From Octadecabacter sp. (lineage in GTDB: Bacteria > Pseudomonadota > Alphaproteobacteria > Rhodobacterales > Rhodobacteraceae), in the NCBI GenBank assembly GCA_028825445.1, contig JAPKAD010000009.1:1-64000 (forward strand): a stretch of DNA of 64,000 nucleotides, written 5' to 3'. The position numbers were made by a program, and so were the translations under genes. Below the pieces are notes generated by a model. The model did not search any database, had not been told where the DNA came from, and was given only the letters and a program-made list of their open reading frames with translations. Shown here piece after piece: positions 28,261 to 37,321 of the stretch (its first letter is position 1; every line of letters begins with the position of its first letter).

Positions 28261-29634
28261 ATGACTATGCCTATTGTGATCCCTCTTTGGTTGCTGATCT
28301 TGGTTCTGCTGTTCGCGGCGGTGACATTTGCATCGCACTTCTTGTTTCCATCGGTGCGTTGGTTTTTTCGCCGCCGTGCTGAAAAGGTTGTGGCGCGTAT
28401 AAACTTGCGGCTGCAAAAGCCGATTGAACCGTTCAAACTGGTGCGGCGCTACGATACGATCCAGAAGCTAGTCTATGATCCCCAAGTAATCGTTGCGATC
28501 AATGAATATGCTCGAGTGGAAGGTGTGCGTGAGGACGTTGCATTTGAAAAGGCTCGTCAATACGCGCGCGAAATAGTTCCATCTTTTTCCGCCACAGTAT
28601 ATTTTTCGTTTGGGATGCGGATTGCTAAATGGTTGTCGCGCTACCTCTATCGCCTGCGTGTTGGCCAATTTGACCGTGCTGAATACGATGCGATAGATCC
28701 TGATGCGACAATAATTTTTGTGATGAATCATCGGTCAAACATGGATTACGTTCTGGTCACCTACTTGGTGAGCCGTGCGGGTGCGCTGTCTTACGCAGTT
28801 GGTGAATGGGCACGGGTCTGGCCATTGTCGGCGATGATCAAAATGATGGGCGGTTATTTTATCCGCCGCAGATCAAGTAGCAAACCGGCAGCGCGGGGTC
28901 TCTACCGCAAAGTCTTGGCGCGCTACGTACAGATGGCGACGGCAGGTGGCGTCACTCAGGCAGTTTTCCCCGAAGGGGGGTTGTCGCTGAACGGTGCAAT
29001 GTCCAGGCCCCGTCTAGGCATTTTAAGCTATATTATTGATGATTTCGATCCAAGAGAACGCGATGTAGTGTTTGTGCCTGTAGCGCTTAATTATGACCGC
29101 GTTCTCGAAGACAGATTTTTAATAAAAGCAGATCAATCGGGCAAGCGCCGTTTCCGACCTCCGCTGTTTACTGTTTTAGGTGGTGTTGCTGGCTATTTAT
29201 GGGCTCGCTTACGCGGCAAAATTACAACATTTGGCACAGCTAATGTCAGTTTTGGCCAGCCACTTTCTTTAAGTGTATTTACTGAATCTCATGGAGGCAC
29301 ATCTAAGCTTATTGGACGGGAATTGATGCTTCGCATTTCAAGGGTAATACCACTATTACCCGTCCCACTTGTCAGTCGTGCGGTATTGGCCGGCGCAAAA
29401 TCTGAGGCCGATATCGCTTCACATATTCAGAAAGATTTAAAGGCGCTCTCATCCACAGTCGCTGCGCCCCGCCGAACGCCGGTACAAATGACAAAGGCAG
29501 GGCTTGCGAACCTGCAATGCCGTGGGATTATTGACAATGCGCATGTCGTCACTGTCGTGGATGGTGAAATTGCGGTTCTTGAATACTATGCCAACTCGAT
29601 TGCACACCATTTTCCTGTGCCGAAGCCAACCTAA
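28261..29634 (+). CDS. Membrane-bound glycerophosphate-type acyltransferase (PlsC/LPLAT family)
   Basis: A 457-residue protein with an N-terminal membrane helix (residues 3-25) and an LPLAT domain. The catalytic HxxxxD is H157-RSNM-D162 in VMNHRSNMDYVL, and the acceptor motif FPEGGLS follows about 85 residues later. The long C-terminal extension and size are closer to glycerol-3-phosphate acyltransferases than to short PlsC. It probably transfers acyl chains to a glycerophospholipid precursor. It sits between ecm and ccr, sharing the ecm promoter region divergently. The ribosome binding site is weak; ATG 28267 is an alternative start. Confidence 0.85.
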   Translation: MTMPIVIPLWLLILVLLFAAVTFASHFLFPSVRWFFRRRAEKVVARINLRLQKPIEPFKLVRRYDTIQKLVYDPQVIVAINEYARVEGVREDVAFEKARQYAREIVPSFSATVYFSFGMRIAKWLSRYLYRLRVGQFDRAEYDAIDPDATIIFVMNHRSNMDYVLVTYLVSRAGALSYAVGEWARVWPLSAMIKMMGGYFIRRRSSSKPAARGLYRKVLARYVQMATAGGVTQAVFPEGGLSLNGAMSRPRLGILSYIIDDFDPRERDVVFVPVALNYDRVLEDRFLIKADQSGKRRFRPPLFTVLGGVAGYLWARLRGKITTFGTANVSFGQPLSLSVFTESHGGTSKLIGRELMLRISRVIPLLPVPLVSRAVLAGAKSEADIASHIQKDLKALSSTVAAPRRTPVQMTKAGLANLQCRGIIDNAHVVTVVDGEIAVLEYYANSIAHHFPVPKPT

Positions 29635-30001
29635 AAAGTGCTTGTAGGAAAGTTGGCTGATTTGTAAGAATTTTTATTAACGAATAGTTTTTTGGAAAAC
29701 TATAAATATTTTATTTAAAATTTCTAATAATAGCAGCCTTAGTATCTAAAATGTTGACAGCTTATGAACCCATGCTCTCAACAAACTAATTACTGTTATT
29801 TTAGCTTATAAGAAGGTTGTTATTATAAGCAACACTGGCCGTAATATCAGGCAGTTTTATGGGTCATCTGTAAATCTTAATATCTGGAAAGAGGATGTTC
29901 TTGAAGCCAACATTTTTTTGGTCAACCAGCCATCAGATGTCTATCATAAAAAAATATCAATGTTTGTGCGTTTCCTGGAGTTACTTATTCCTGAAATAAT
30001 A

Positions 30002-30012
30002 CTGCAGTGCAG
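30002..30012 (+). promoter_or_regulatory. PhaR-type box upstream of ccr
   Basis: CTGCAGTGCAG matches CTGC-N3-GCAG exactly (spacer AGT), 128 bp upstream of the chosen ccr start; a further CAG follows. Confidence 0.6.
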
Positions 30013-30046
30013 CAGACATAAAATTACAAAATAATGTACTGTAGAG

Positions 30047-30057
30047 TTGCAAAGTTA
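30047..30057 (+). promoter_or_regulatory. Possible RamB/ScfR-type half-site before ccr
   Basis: TTGCAAAGTTA (complement TAACTTTGCAA) resembles the AACTTTGCAA core bound by RamB-type short-chain acyl-CoA regulators of acetate and propionate metabolism. Only one copy is visible, about 83 bp before the ccr start. Confidence 0.3.
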
Positions 30058-30139
30058 CCCATGGAGTGATTAATAATTAATGAGAGCCCGTCGATTCTAT
30101 GGCGTGGCACGATTGACTAATAATTGGATGGAGACGGAC

Positions 30140-31423
30140 ATGGCGCTCGACCAAAACGTAGCTTTCACTTATGAGGCAGAGAAAAAAGACCTTTATGATA
30201 TGGGTGAAATCCCGCCGATGGGACATGTTCCAAGGCAAATGTATGCATGGGCAATCCGGCGGGAACGCCACGGCGAACCCAACGAAGCTTTTAAGATTGA
30301 AGTGGTCGACACACCAGTTCCTGACAGCAATGAAGTGCTTGTGTTAGTGATGGCCGCAGGAGTTAATTATAACGGTGTTTGGGCGGGCCTTGGTCAGCCA
30401 ATTAGTCCATTTGATAGCCATTGTGCATCTTACCATATTGCTGGATCTGACGCAGCTGGCATAGTTTGGGCGGTGGGTGATAAAGTGAAGCGTTGGAAGA
30501 TTGGCGACGAGATCGTTGTGCATTGCAACCAAGATGACGGTGACGATGAGGAATGCAACGGTGGCGATCCTATGTTTTCGACTAGCCAACGTATCTGGGG
30601 CTATGAGACGCCTGATGGTTCGTTTGCACAGTTCACAAACGTTCAAGCGCAGCAGTTAATGCCGCGTCCGCAGCACCTGACGTGGGAAGAAAGTGCTTGT
30701 TACACGCTGACGCTCGCCACCGCCTACCGAATGTTGTTTGGACATGAACCCCATGATCTTAAGCCAGGTCAAAACGTCCTAGTTTGGGGAGCCTCTGGTG
30801 GTCTGGGATCCTACGCGATCCAACTGATTAACACAGCTGGTGCCAATGCGATTGGTGTGATTTCTGATGAAGACAAACGCGATTTTGTTTTGGGGTTGGG
30901 GGCAAAGGGTGTCATCAACCGTAAGAACTTTAATTGTTGGGGCCAACTTCCCAAAGTTAACACGCCAGAATATGCTGACTGGTTTAAAGAGGCGCGTAAA
31001 TTTGGCAAGGCAATCTGGGACATTACAGGTAAAGGAAACAACGTTGACATAGTGTTCGAACATCCTGGTGAGTCAACTTTTCCAGTATCGACTTTGATCT
31101 GCAAAAAAGGTGGCATGGTAGTGATTTGTGCTGGTACCACGGGCTTCAATTGTACGTTTGATGTTCGCTATCTTTGGATGCACCAAAAACGGATTCAAGG
31201 TAGTCACTTTGCCCACCTTAAGCAGGCATCATCAGCGAATAATTTGATGGTTGAGCGTCGATTAGACCCTTGTATGTCCGAAGTGTTTCCATGGGATCAA
31301 TTGCCTGATGCCCATATGAAAATGTTGCGCAACGATCATAAACCGGGGAATATGTCGGTATTGGTTCAGTCGCCCAGAACAGGTCTGCGTACGCTTGAGG
31401 ACGTAATCGAAGCGAAGGGCTGA
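30140..31423 (+). CDS. ccr: Crotonyl-CoA carboxylase/reductase
   Basis: Reductively carboxylates crotonyl-CoA to ethylmalonyl-CoA with NADPH, the key EMC pathway reaction. 427 residues of the zinc-less medium-chain dehydrogenase/reductase fold. MGEIPPMGHVPRQMYAWAIR and GVNYNGVWAGLG are Ccr signatures, GASGGLG (217-223) is the NADPH loop, and EHPGESTFP and GSHFAHLKQA are characteristic C-terminal blocks. The frame is open to 30080, but ATG 30140 (MALDQN) has GGAG at good spacing and fits family N-termini. Monocistronic as far as can be seen. Confidence 0.96.
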   Translation: MALDQNVAFTYEAEKKDLYDMGEIPPMGHVPRQMYAWAIRRERHGEPNEAFKIEVVDTPVPDSNEVLVLVMAAGVNYNGVWAGLGQPISPFDSHCASYHIAGSDAAGIVWAVGDKVKRWKIGDEIVVHCNQDDGDDEECNGGDPMFSTSQRIWGYETPDGSFAQFTNVQAQQLMPRPQHLTWEESACYTLTLATAYRMLFGHEPHDLKPGQNVLVWGASGGLGSYAIQLINTAGANAIGVISDEDKRDFVLGLGAKGVINRKNFNCWGQLPKVNTPEYADWFKEARKFGKAIWDITGKGNNVDIVFEHPGESTFPVSTLICKKGGMVVICAGTTGFNCTFDVRYLWMHQKRIQGSHFAHLKQASSANNLMVERRLDPCMSEVFPWDQLPDAHMKMLRNDHKPGNMSVLVQSPRTGLRTLEDVIEAKG

Positions 31424-32773
31424 ATCGTGCAGCAACCCTGGCATTTCTTAATATGGGCCTCACACAATTGAATGCGCGGCCTGTATTATTTCTCATACGT
31501 TAGTTAAACAGATAATCTTGGTAAATGGTGGAGCCGACTCATTAGGGTGAATTATTGATCTTTTAGATTGTGCATTTTAATTCATCCATACGTAAACATA
31601 CCCTGCAGAGAGTAACCCATAGAACAATAATGGATAATTTAAGTTATACCTGATCAGAACGGGTAATCTTTGTTGACTCATAAATTTGACGTTTCCTGAA
31701 TGGTTACACAGACAGAAGTTGCATTAATGCGATAGGGAGCCCCACATATGGCAAGTTTAGATGTAAGATTATCTGCATTATCCTTTACTGACACGCAAAC
31801 AGTTAAAAGAATTCAGCGCTCCTCAAGACGCAATCGTCTATCAAAACTCCCATTAAGGACCAGTATATATATTCTATCGTTGGTCTCTATGGATGGTTAT
31901 AAGTAATGCTATTTTAAGCTGTTTTCTGTTGTCGATTTGAAGGCACTTCATTGGTAGATCAAAGCTGAATTCGCATTTTTGCGCTCATTGGTTTAACCAA
32001 AAGACGCTTTAGTCTGAGAAAAAAACCTCATGCCTGATCCTGTCAAACAACATGCACGCTGTCTTATAAAGTTTTTAAAATTCTGATCGTCATGGCTGGG
32101 AAGCACGTAAATTGCTGAATAGTGCAACACCCACCGTAAGTCCGCCAAACCGCGTATTAACTGTATAAATTCTTGAGCTATTTTAAACAACGGATTGAGA
32201 CCACATATAGTGCTATTTTTATTGATGAAACCTGCATGTCCACCCTTACTTGTGAACACTATGTTTTGCGATCACACTGTTCAGCTTTGTGGCCAGTTGG
32301 GTAAGGCCGTTACATTAAATTCTTATGAGCATGAGTGCGATAAGTATGACCGCAAAGTTTCGCTTTACATAATCTGGTAGCGCCTTGACGAAAGCTACTG
32401 CGTGTCGTCGTGTTTTCTGTCGAGAATGGGTTTGATAATGGTAAGCCCACTTTGTTCATCAAACCGACTGAAGACGCTATTTGCAGCCTGTGTGAATGGA
32501 AATCTTTATGTTTTTGTCTGACCTTAAATGTTTGAATTCGCGTTGCGATGTGACTAATGATTGATGGTGGAGATGCCATGTGAGGCTTCAGTATAACTCA
32601 ATTTTGTGGTGTGTTAGTTGCCCGTATAGTGCTCATCTACTGTCGTTTTGGATAATGCCAGTCATTTTGGGCACCATTAATATGGACGCGCCTTTAATGA
32701 CAAATCTATAAAAATATTGGCACACGCTGTGTAACAGCTGGTCCCTCATGCGTGGCGTAGGTAAGGTTATTGT
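31424..32773. other. 1.35-kb A+T-rich region, no recognised gene
   Basis: Scattered short frames on both strands, none with family resemblance. The best small ORF is at 31748-31906. No RNA fold or repeat stands out. It could contain decayed genes or undetected small RNAs. Confidence 0.45.
31748..31906 (+). CDS. Possible 52-residue basic small protein
   Basis: ATG 31748 is preceded by AGGGAG at about 8 nt. The frame gives 52 residues: an Arg/Ser-rich middle (VKRIQRSSRRNRLSKL) and a short hydrophobic stretch (SIYILSLVS). No homology recognised. The ribosome binding site makes it slightly better than chance. Confidence 0.25.
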   Translation: MASLDVRLSALSFTDTQTVKRIQRSSRRNRLSKLPLRTSIYILSLVSMDGYK

Positions 32774-34318
32774 ATGGTTAAAACTGCCTTTACATTCTCT
32801 GACGATCAGGCCGAAGCATGGGATGCTGTGTCCAGTCTGTTGAATAAGGCTGGTATTGATATGTTGGCAGGTACGTCGCTGCCACCCAAGGAAGACCCGT
32901 CACGGTACGTGTTGGCCGTTTTGGGAAAAGCAGGCAGTGGCAAAACGTTGTTGCTGGCCGAGTTGTTCAAAGCGATGCGCGAAGCGGGCGTTGATATCGT
33001 GTCTGGCGATTATGAGGGTAAAAAACGCCGTGATAGACGTACCTTAGCCATTCTTGCACCTACCAATAAAGCCGCTAGCGTGTTGCGAAATCGTGGCGTT
33101 CCGGCAACGACAATCCACCGGATCTTGTACACGCCGATGTATGATCCTGAATACGAAAAAGTCGCCGAATGGCTTGCAGGCAATGACGACAAACCCGAAA
33201 TTGAAGGCTTGACTGAAATTGCGCTAGATCGTGCATTTGCGTCCTATCAGGTTAATTCATCCGTCCCTGCAGCGCTTGCGGCCGCAGGTCTGCGCGGGTC
33301 GGATTTCATTACTGGATGGAAACGACGTGAAGACCCACTGGATATCGGGTTTGTTGATGAAAGCTCCATGCTTGATGCAAAACAGTTTGAGGACCTCCAA
33401 GACATTTTTCCAACATTAGTCTTGTTCGGTGACCCTGCGCAGCTGCCCCCTGTCAAGTCTGAGGGCGGCAAGATGGTGTTTGACAAATTGCCTGCTACTG
33501 AACAGCTAATCTTGTCCCGCGTGCATCGGCAAACTGCGGACAACCCGATCCTTGATTTGGCGCATGCGCTGGCAGATCCGCAGGTTGATTTTTACACGTT
33601 TGAAAAACTGGTGGCCGAAGCGGCGCAAAAAGATGATCGCGTAGTTATGGCGCAAAGGGTTGAAAGTGACCTTATGGCGCGATCTCCTTGTCTGGTTTGG
33701 CGCAACGCAACGCGCATTAAACTCATTCATGCTTTTCGCAACGCATTTGGTGCACCTGTGGATGAACTCCTCGAAGGGGAACCGCTGGTGTGTGACGGTA
33801 TTGAGCTACCCGCCAAACATCGAAAAAAGCGTCTCGATCTTGAGGCGCGTGGGCTGATCAAAGGTGCTCAGGTCATCTATCTTGGGCCGGGTCGCAAACC
33901 AGGGTTTTCGCGGCTTCATGTTATGGGTGCCGAAGATCCACAGGTTAGCGCAGCTTCCATTGTGAAAATTGAACTTGATGGTGATGAAGAACCATTCATT
34001 CCGTTTGCTGCGCGCATGGGCGCAACCTTCCTGCACGGTGCAGCGGTAACGATCCATAAGGCGCAAGGGTCGCAATGGGACACGGTGCAGGTGTTTGCGC
34101 CAGACATCGAAATTGCCAGTCGAATGGGGCGGGTCGAAGCTGGGCAGCCGCTATGGAAACGCCTCGCTTATGTTGCGATCACACGGGCCGAAAACCGACT
34201 ATGTTGGGTGGTGCGTAACCGTCTTGCACGGCCATCCGGAACGCTACGCACAGATGATTTGATTGTTGCGCCTGTGCCATTGGAACTAACGGCGCCACAG
34301 CATGAGGATGAGATTTAA
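32774..34318 (+). CDS. RecD-like ATP-dependent DNA helicase (superfamily 1)
   Basis: A 514-residue SF1 helicase. Visible motifs: Walker A GKAGSGKT (51-58), motif Ia in LAPTNKAAS, Walker B FVDESS (about 195), motif III GDPAQLPPV, motif IV region SRVHRQ, motif V TIHKAQGSQWDTV and motif VI YVAITRA. The order and the UvrD_C_2-like end resemble RecD2/exonuclease V alpha-type enzymes, but there is no RecB or RecC nearby and no N-terminal RecD2 helical-hairpin domain. A role in repair is likely; the partner is unknown. AAGG precedes ATG 32774. Confidence 0.87.
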   Translation: MVKTAFTFSDDQAEAWDAVSSLLNKAGIDMLAGTSLPPKEDPSRYVLAVLGKAGSGKTLLLAELFKAMREAGVDIVSGDYEGKKRRDRRTLAILAPTNKAASVLRNRGVPATTIHRILYTPMYDPEYEKVAEWLAGNDDKPEIEGLTEIALDRAFASYQVNSSVPAALAAAGLRGSDFITGWKRREDPLDIGFVDESSMLDAKQFEDLQDIFPTLVLFGDPAQLPPVKSEGGKMVFDKLPATEQLILSRVHRQTADNPILDLAHALADPQVDFYTFEKLVAEAAQKDDRVVMAQRVESDLMARSPCLVWRNATRIKLIHAFRNAFGAPVDELLEGEPLVCDGIELPAKHRKKRLDLEARGLIKGAQVIYLGPGRKPGFSRLHVMGAEDPQVSAASIVKIELDGDEEPFIPFAARMGATFLHGAAVTIHKAQGSQWDTVQVFAPDIEIASRMGRVEAGQPLWKRLAYVAITRAENRLCWVVRNRLARPSGTLRTDDLIVAPVPLELTAPQHEDEI

Positions 34319-34750
34319 AAACCATCATAGTCACAAGTGCCAGCAGCAGGATTTACCGTGCGGTGGTTAAAAAGCCTCTGTTTGGTGATTGGAGCGTTGG
34401 TCACATAGCAAGTTAGGCGAATGCCCTTATCAAAGTTGCGAACAACTCGCCAAATGGCATAGTCTTAAAATGTGAAGTGACTGATGCGTTGCGATTGCAT
34501 TAGCGTTTACACATTTACAAAAAAGTCTGGAAGTCTTGATGCGCTGTTCAACAGCGGGGATATTTTCTATCCTCTGTTCCGCTGACTGATAAGATTTGCG
34601 CCGCAGATTAGATTTAGGCAGTGAATGTAAACCTGATAGTCACGTTTTGGGATGTAGTTTGGAACATATCTACCACGCCACACGAATGCGTTGTTTCAAA
34701 CCATTTTGGTAACGAAAAGCTGTTTGTTGATTGGGCCTTAACGGGCAAGG
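34319..34750. other. Intergenic region between convergent helicase and TIGR02186 genes
   Basis: 432 bp, no gene recognised on either strand and no convincing terminator hairpin found. Confidence 0.4.
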
Positions 34751-35506
34751 TTAGTGGTGAAATACTCGGAACGCAGCAGACGCCAACCAGCCTGCAGAAA
34801 TCGCAATTGCGAGAGACATAAGGCCGTAAAGAAACGGTTTATTGCGTGACATTTCATAGAGCCAGCGCTCGAGACCAGCCTTATAAACTGCAATATCTGT
34901 TTTATAATCGTCAACCACAATACCGTCGCGGGTGATGTATATATGCGCGGTGTATTCGCCTTCAGTCAGTGCTGCGGGCAGAGTGATTTCACCGCGAAAC
35001 AAGGTCTCCTTCTCAATATCAACTTGGCTGTCAAGGATTTGATACAACTGGGAGCCTGAGCGAATTCTGATTAAAGCCTCAGTGAATGTTTCAGAGTTTT
35101 GCACTGTGTCGGGCGCGCCAACTGATCGGATGGCCCGTGGAATTGAAATACCGTATCGTAAATCTTCGACCGATGTCAGTACATCTTTTAATGGTGCAGA
35201 TGTTGCGACTGCATAAAATGACGGTGCAGCGTCAACCTCGACAGCGTCGGTGTTTACCCAGATGCCCAAAACGCGCTCCTTGCGGCGTACGAGAACGGGT
35301 TTTAATGGGCCTGCCAGCGTGATGATTACTTCAAGTGCACCACCCTGGGGCGCGGGTGCATCGCGTTTGATCGCACCAAAAATCATAACTTCAGAACCGT
35401 TAAAATTTGCAGTAATTGCGACTTCATCACGACTGAGGCCCAACACTATCTCTTCCGCTGCAAGCGGGGTGGCAAGCAGAAGTAGTGTGGCAACTAGGCG
35501 CAGCAT
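34751..35506 (-). CDS. TIGR02186 family membrane-anchored protein
   Basis: 251 residues. A signal peptide (MLRLVATLLLLATPLAAEE) is followed by a periplasmic beta-rich region (EIVLGLSRDEVAITANFNGS, VWVN-like GIWVNTDAVEV, SFYAVATSAPL) and a C-terminal membrane helix (about 227-246) with a short cytoplasmic tail. This layout is the alphaproteobacterial TIGR02186 family, usually encoded next to a TauE/SafE transporter, as here. The 1-nt overlap TGATG with the TSUP gene implies coupled translation and a functional pair. The molecular role is unknown. Confidence 0.88.
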   Translation of the reverse strand: MLRLVATLLLLATPLAAEEIVLGLSRDEVAITANFNGSEVMIFGAIKRDAPAPQGGALEVIITLAGPLKPVLVRRKERVLGIWVNTDAVEVDAAPSFYAVATSAPLKDVLTSVEDLRYGISIPRAIRSVGAPDTVQNSETFTEALIRIRSGSQLYQILDSQVDIEKETLFRGEITLPAALTEGEYTAHIYITRDGIVVDDYKTDIAVYKAGLERWLYEMSRNKPFLYGLMSLAIAISAGWLASAAFRVFHH

Positions 35507-36423
35507 CAGTGATCCCCCCCGACACCTAGGGAGTAAAATTCGGATGGCGTAGCAAGTAAATCAAACGCAAGTTTTCCACAGACCGCTAGAACCATCATTG
35601 CCAATAAGATGCGCAGATTCTCAGCCTTCATTTTTACGCCGATGCGAGTGCCAATTTGCGCTCCAATCACACCGCCTATCAATAGCAAAACTGCCAATAC
35701 AATATCGACTGTGAAATTTGTCGTTGCGTGCAGCATCGTGGTGAATGCAGTAACAAAAATAATCTGAAACAACGACGTTCCAATGACCACTTTGGTTGGC
35801 ATGCCCAACAAGTAAATCATTGCGGGCACCATGATAAAGCCGCCGCCAACACCCATGATGGCTGCTAGGATACCAACACACAAGCCGATGATCAGTGGTG
35901 GAATCACGGAAATATACAAACCGGACACACGGAATTTCATCTTTAAGGGAAGTGCATGAACTAATCCGTGTTTGCGCCGTACCGGGCGAACACCGGTTAT
36001 TTTGGACCGACGTATTGCACGCCAGGATTCAATGAACATAAGCCCGCCAATGATACCCAAAAACACGACATAGCACAGTTTAACGAGCAAATCGACTTGA
36101 CCCAAAGATTTGAGATAGTTGAACAAAATCACACCAAAGGCTGCACCAATAAGGCCACCAATCAGCAGCACTGTCCCCATTCTCAGATCAACTGTTTTTC
36201 GTCTGAGGTGCGCTAGGACACCTGAAGAAGACGATGCAACAATCTGAACGGCTTCGGTTGCGACGGCTACAGCGGGTGGGATGCCAATGAAAAAAAGCAG
36301 TGGGGTCATTAAGAAACCACCGCCAACACCAAACATACCAGATAAAATTCCGACAATACCTCCCAATCCAAGCAGAAGAAACGCGTTTACGGACACTTCC
36401 GCGATGGGCAGGTAAATTTGCAT
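35506..36423 (-). CDS. TSUP-family (TauE/SafE) transporter paired with TIGR02186 protein
   Basis: A 305-residue membrane protein with about eight to nine helices. The two repeat-equivalent motifs are easy to see: GIVGILSGMFGVGGGFLMTPLLFFIGIPP in the first half and GILAAIMGVGGGFIMVPAMIYLLGMPT in the second. These GVGGGF turns are typical of TSUP carriers for sulfite, sulfonates or related anions. AAGGAAG lies upstream of ATG 36423. It is longer than the other TSUP gene in the window (14599-15342) and belongs to a different subgroup. Confidence 0.9.
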   Translation of the reverse strand: MQIYLPIAEVSVNAFLLLGLGGIVGILSGMFGVGGGFLMTPLLFFIGIPPAVAVATEAVQIVASSSSGVLAHLRRKTVDLRMGTVLLIGGLIGAAFGVILFNYLKSLGQVDLLVKLCYVVFLGIIGGLMFIESWRAIRRSKITGVRPVRRKHGLVHALPLKMKFRVSGLYISVIPPLIIGLCVGILAAIMGVGGGFIMVPAMIYLLGMPTKVVIGTSLFQIIFVTAFTTMLHATTNFTVDIVLAVLLLIGGVIGAQIGTRIGVKMKAENLRILLAMMVLAVCGKLAFDLLATPSEFYSLGVGGDH

Positions 36424-36517
36424 AAGACTTCCTTACGCTTGCAGCGCTATCATATTCAACGACCAAATACTCTACGATTATAAGACCAGATGTCTCATCC
36501 AGTGAGATTTTTCTAAT

Positions 36518-37321
36518 TTAAAAGTGTGGTAGCGCCGCCCGAAGTACTTTTTCAAGCTTTGCAGCACCCAGTGGGGCCATGGCTTTGGTGTGTTCATGGC
36601 TTATAGATTCGTTGCTCATACCCGCAGCCATGTTGGTGATAGTTGAAATTGCGGCGCAGCGCAGGCCAAGGAAACGAGCTAAGATAACTTCTGGGACGGT
36701 GGACATGCCGACCGCATCCGCACCAAGCATACGGATCGCTTTAATTTCGGCCACGGTTTCAAAGGACGGTCCAGAATACCACGCATAGATTCCGCTGTGC
36801 AGCTTGACTTTTACATCTAATGCAGACTGGATCAGTATTTCGCGCATTTTAGGGTCATAACAATCCTTCATCGGCACAAATCGTGCATCGGTTTGTGTCC
36901 CAATTAAGGGGTTCAAACCGCTAAAATTAATATGATCAGACAAACACATGATCGATCCAGTGGGCATGTCTGGTACCATTGACCCTGCAGAGTTGGTCGC
37001 AATCATAGTGTCTCCGCCAAGGGCCTTAAGTACTTCGAGGGGAAGTAGCATGGCATCACCACGACCGGACTCGTAATAATGCGCCCGCCCGCCAAACACA
37101 GCGACGCGCACGCCCTCAAGGTTTCCAATCACAAGGTTGGGATTGTGGCCACTCACCTTTGGGTGGGGAAATCCCTCAAGCTCATCATATGGGATAGCAA
37201 TGCCTTCTACAGCACCCGCCAAATGTCCGAGGCCAGACCCAAGAATTATGCCAATTGAAACAGGAGCAGGCCCTACAATTGCACGGATCTTATTTGCAAG
37301 TTCTTCAGCGTTCCTTGACAT
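36518..37321 (-). CDS. punA: Purine nucleoside phosphorylase, trimeric (PunA/XapA) type
   Basis: 267 residues of the inosine-guanosine phosphorylase class. GSGLGHLAG (29-37) is the first phosphate loop; GRAHYYESG is the phosphate-binding histidine segment; ATNSAGSM, YSGPSFETVAEI and ADAVGMSTVPEV are substrate blocks; and ITNMAAG holds the purine-binding asparagine. It overlaps the upstream permease gene by 17 bp and closes the nucleoside ABC operon, so imported nucleosides are cleaved at once. A G-rich ribosome binding site precedes ATG 37321. Confidence 0.93.
   Translation of the reverse strand: MSRNAEELANKIRAIVGPAPVSIGIILGSGLGHLAGAVEGIAIPYDELEGFPHPKVSGHNPNLVIGNLEGVRVAVFGGRAHYYESGRGDAMLLPLEVLKALGGDTMIATNSAGSMVPDMPTGSIMCLSDHINFSGLNPLIGTQTDARFVPMKDCYDPKMREILIQSALDVKVKLHSGIYAWYSGPSFETVAEIKAIRMLGADAVGMSTVPEVILARFLGLRCAAISTITNMAAGMSNESISHEHTKAMAPLGAAKLEKVLRAALPHF

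Larger units (their letters stand above)
29635..30139. other. Intergenic region upstream of ccr with candidate control sites
   Basis: 505 bp, A+T-rich. No gene recognised. It carries a PhaR-type box (30002-30012) and a TTGCAAAGTTA element (30047-30057) close to ccr. Confidence 0.5.
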
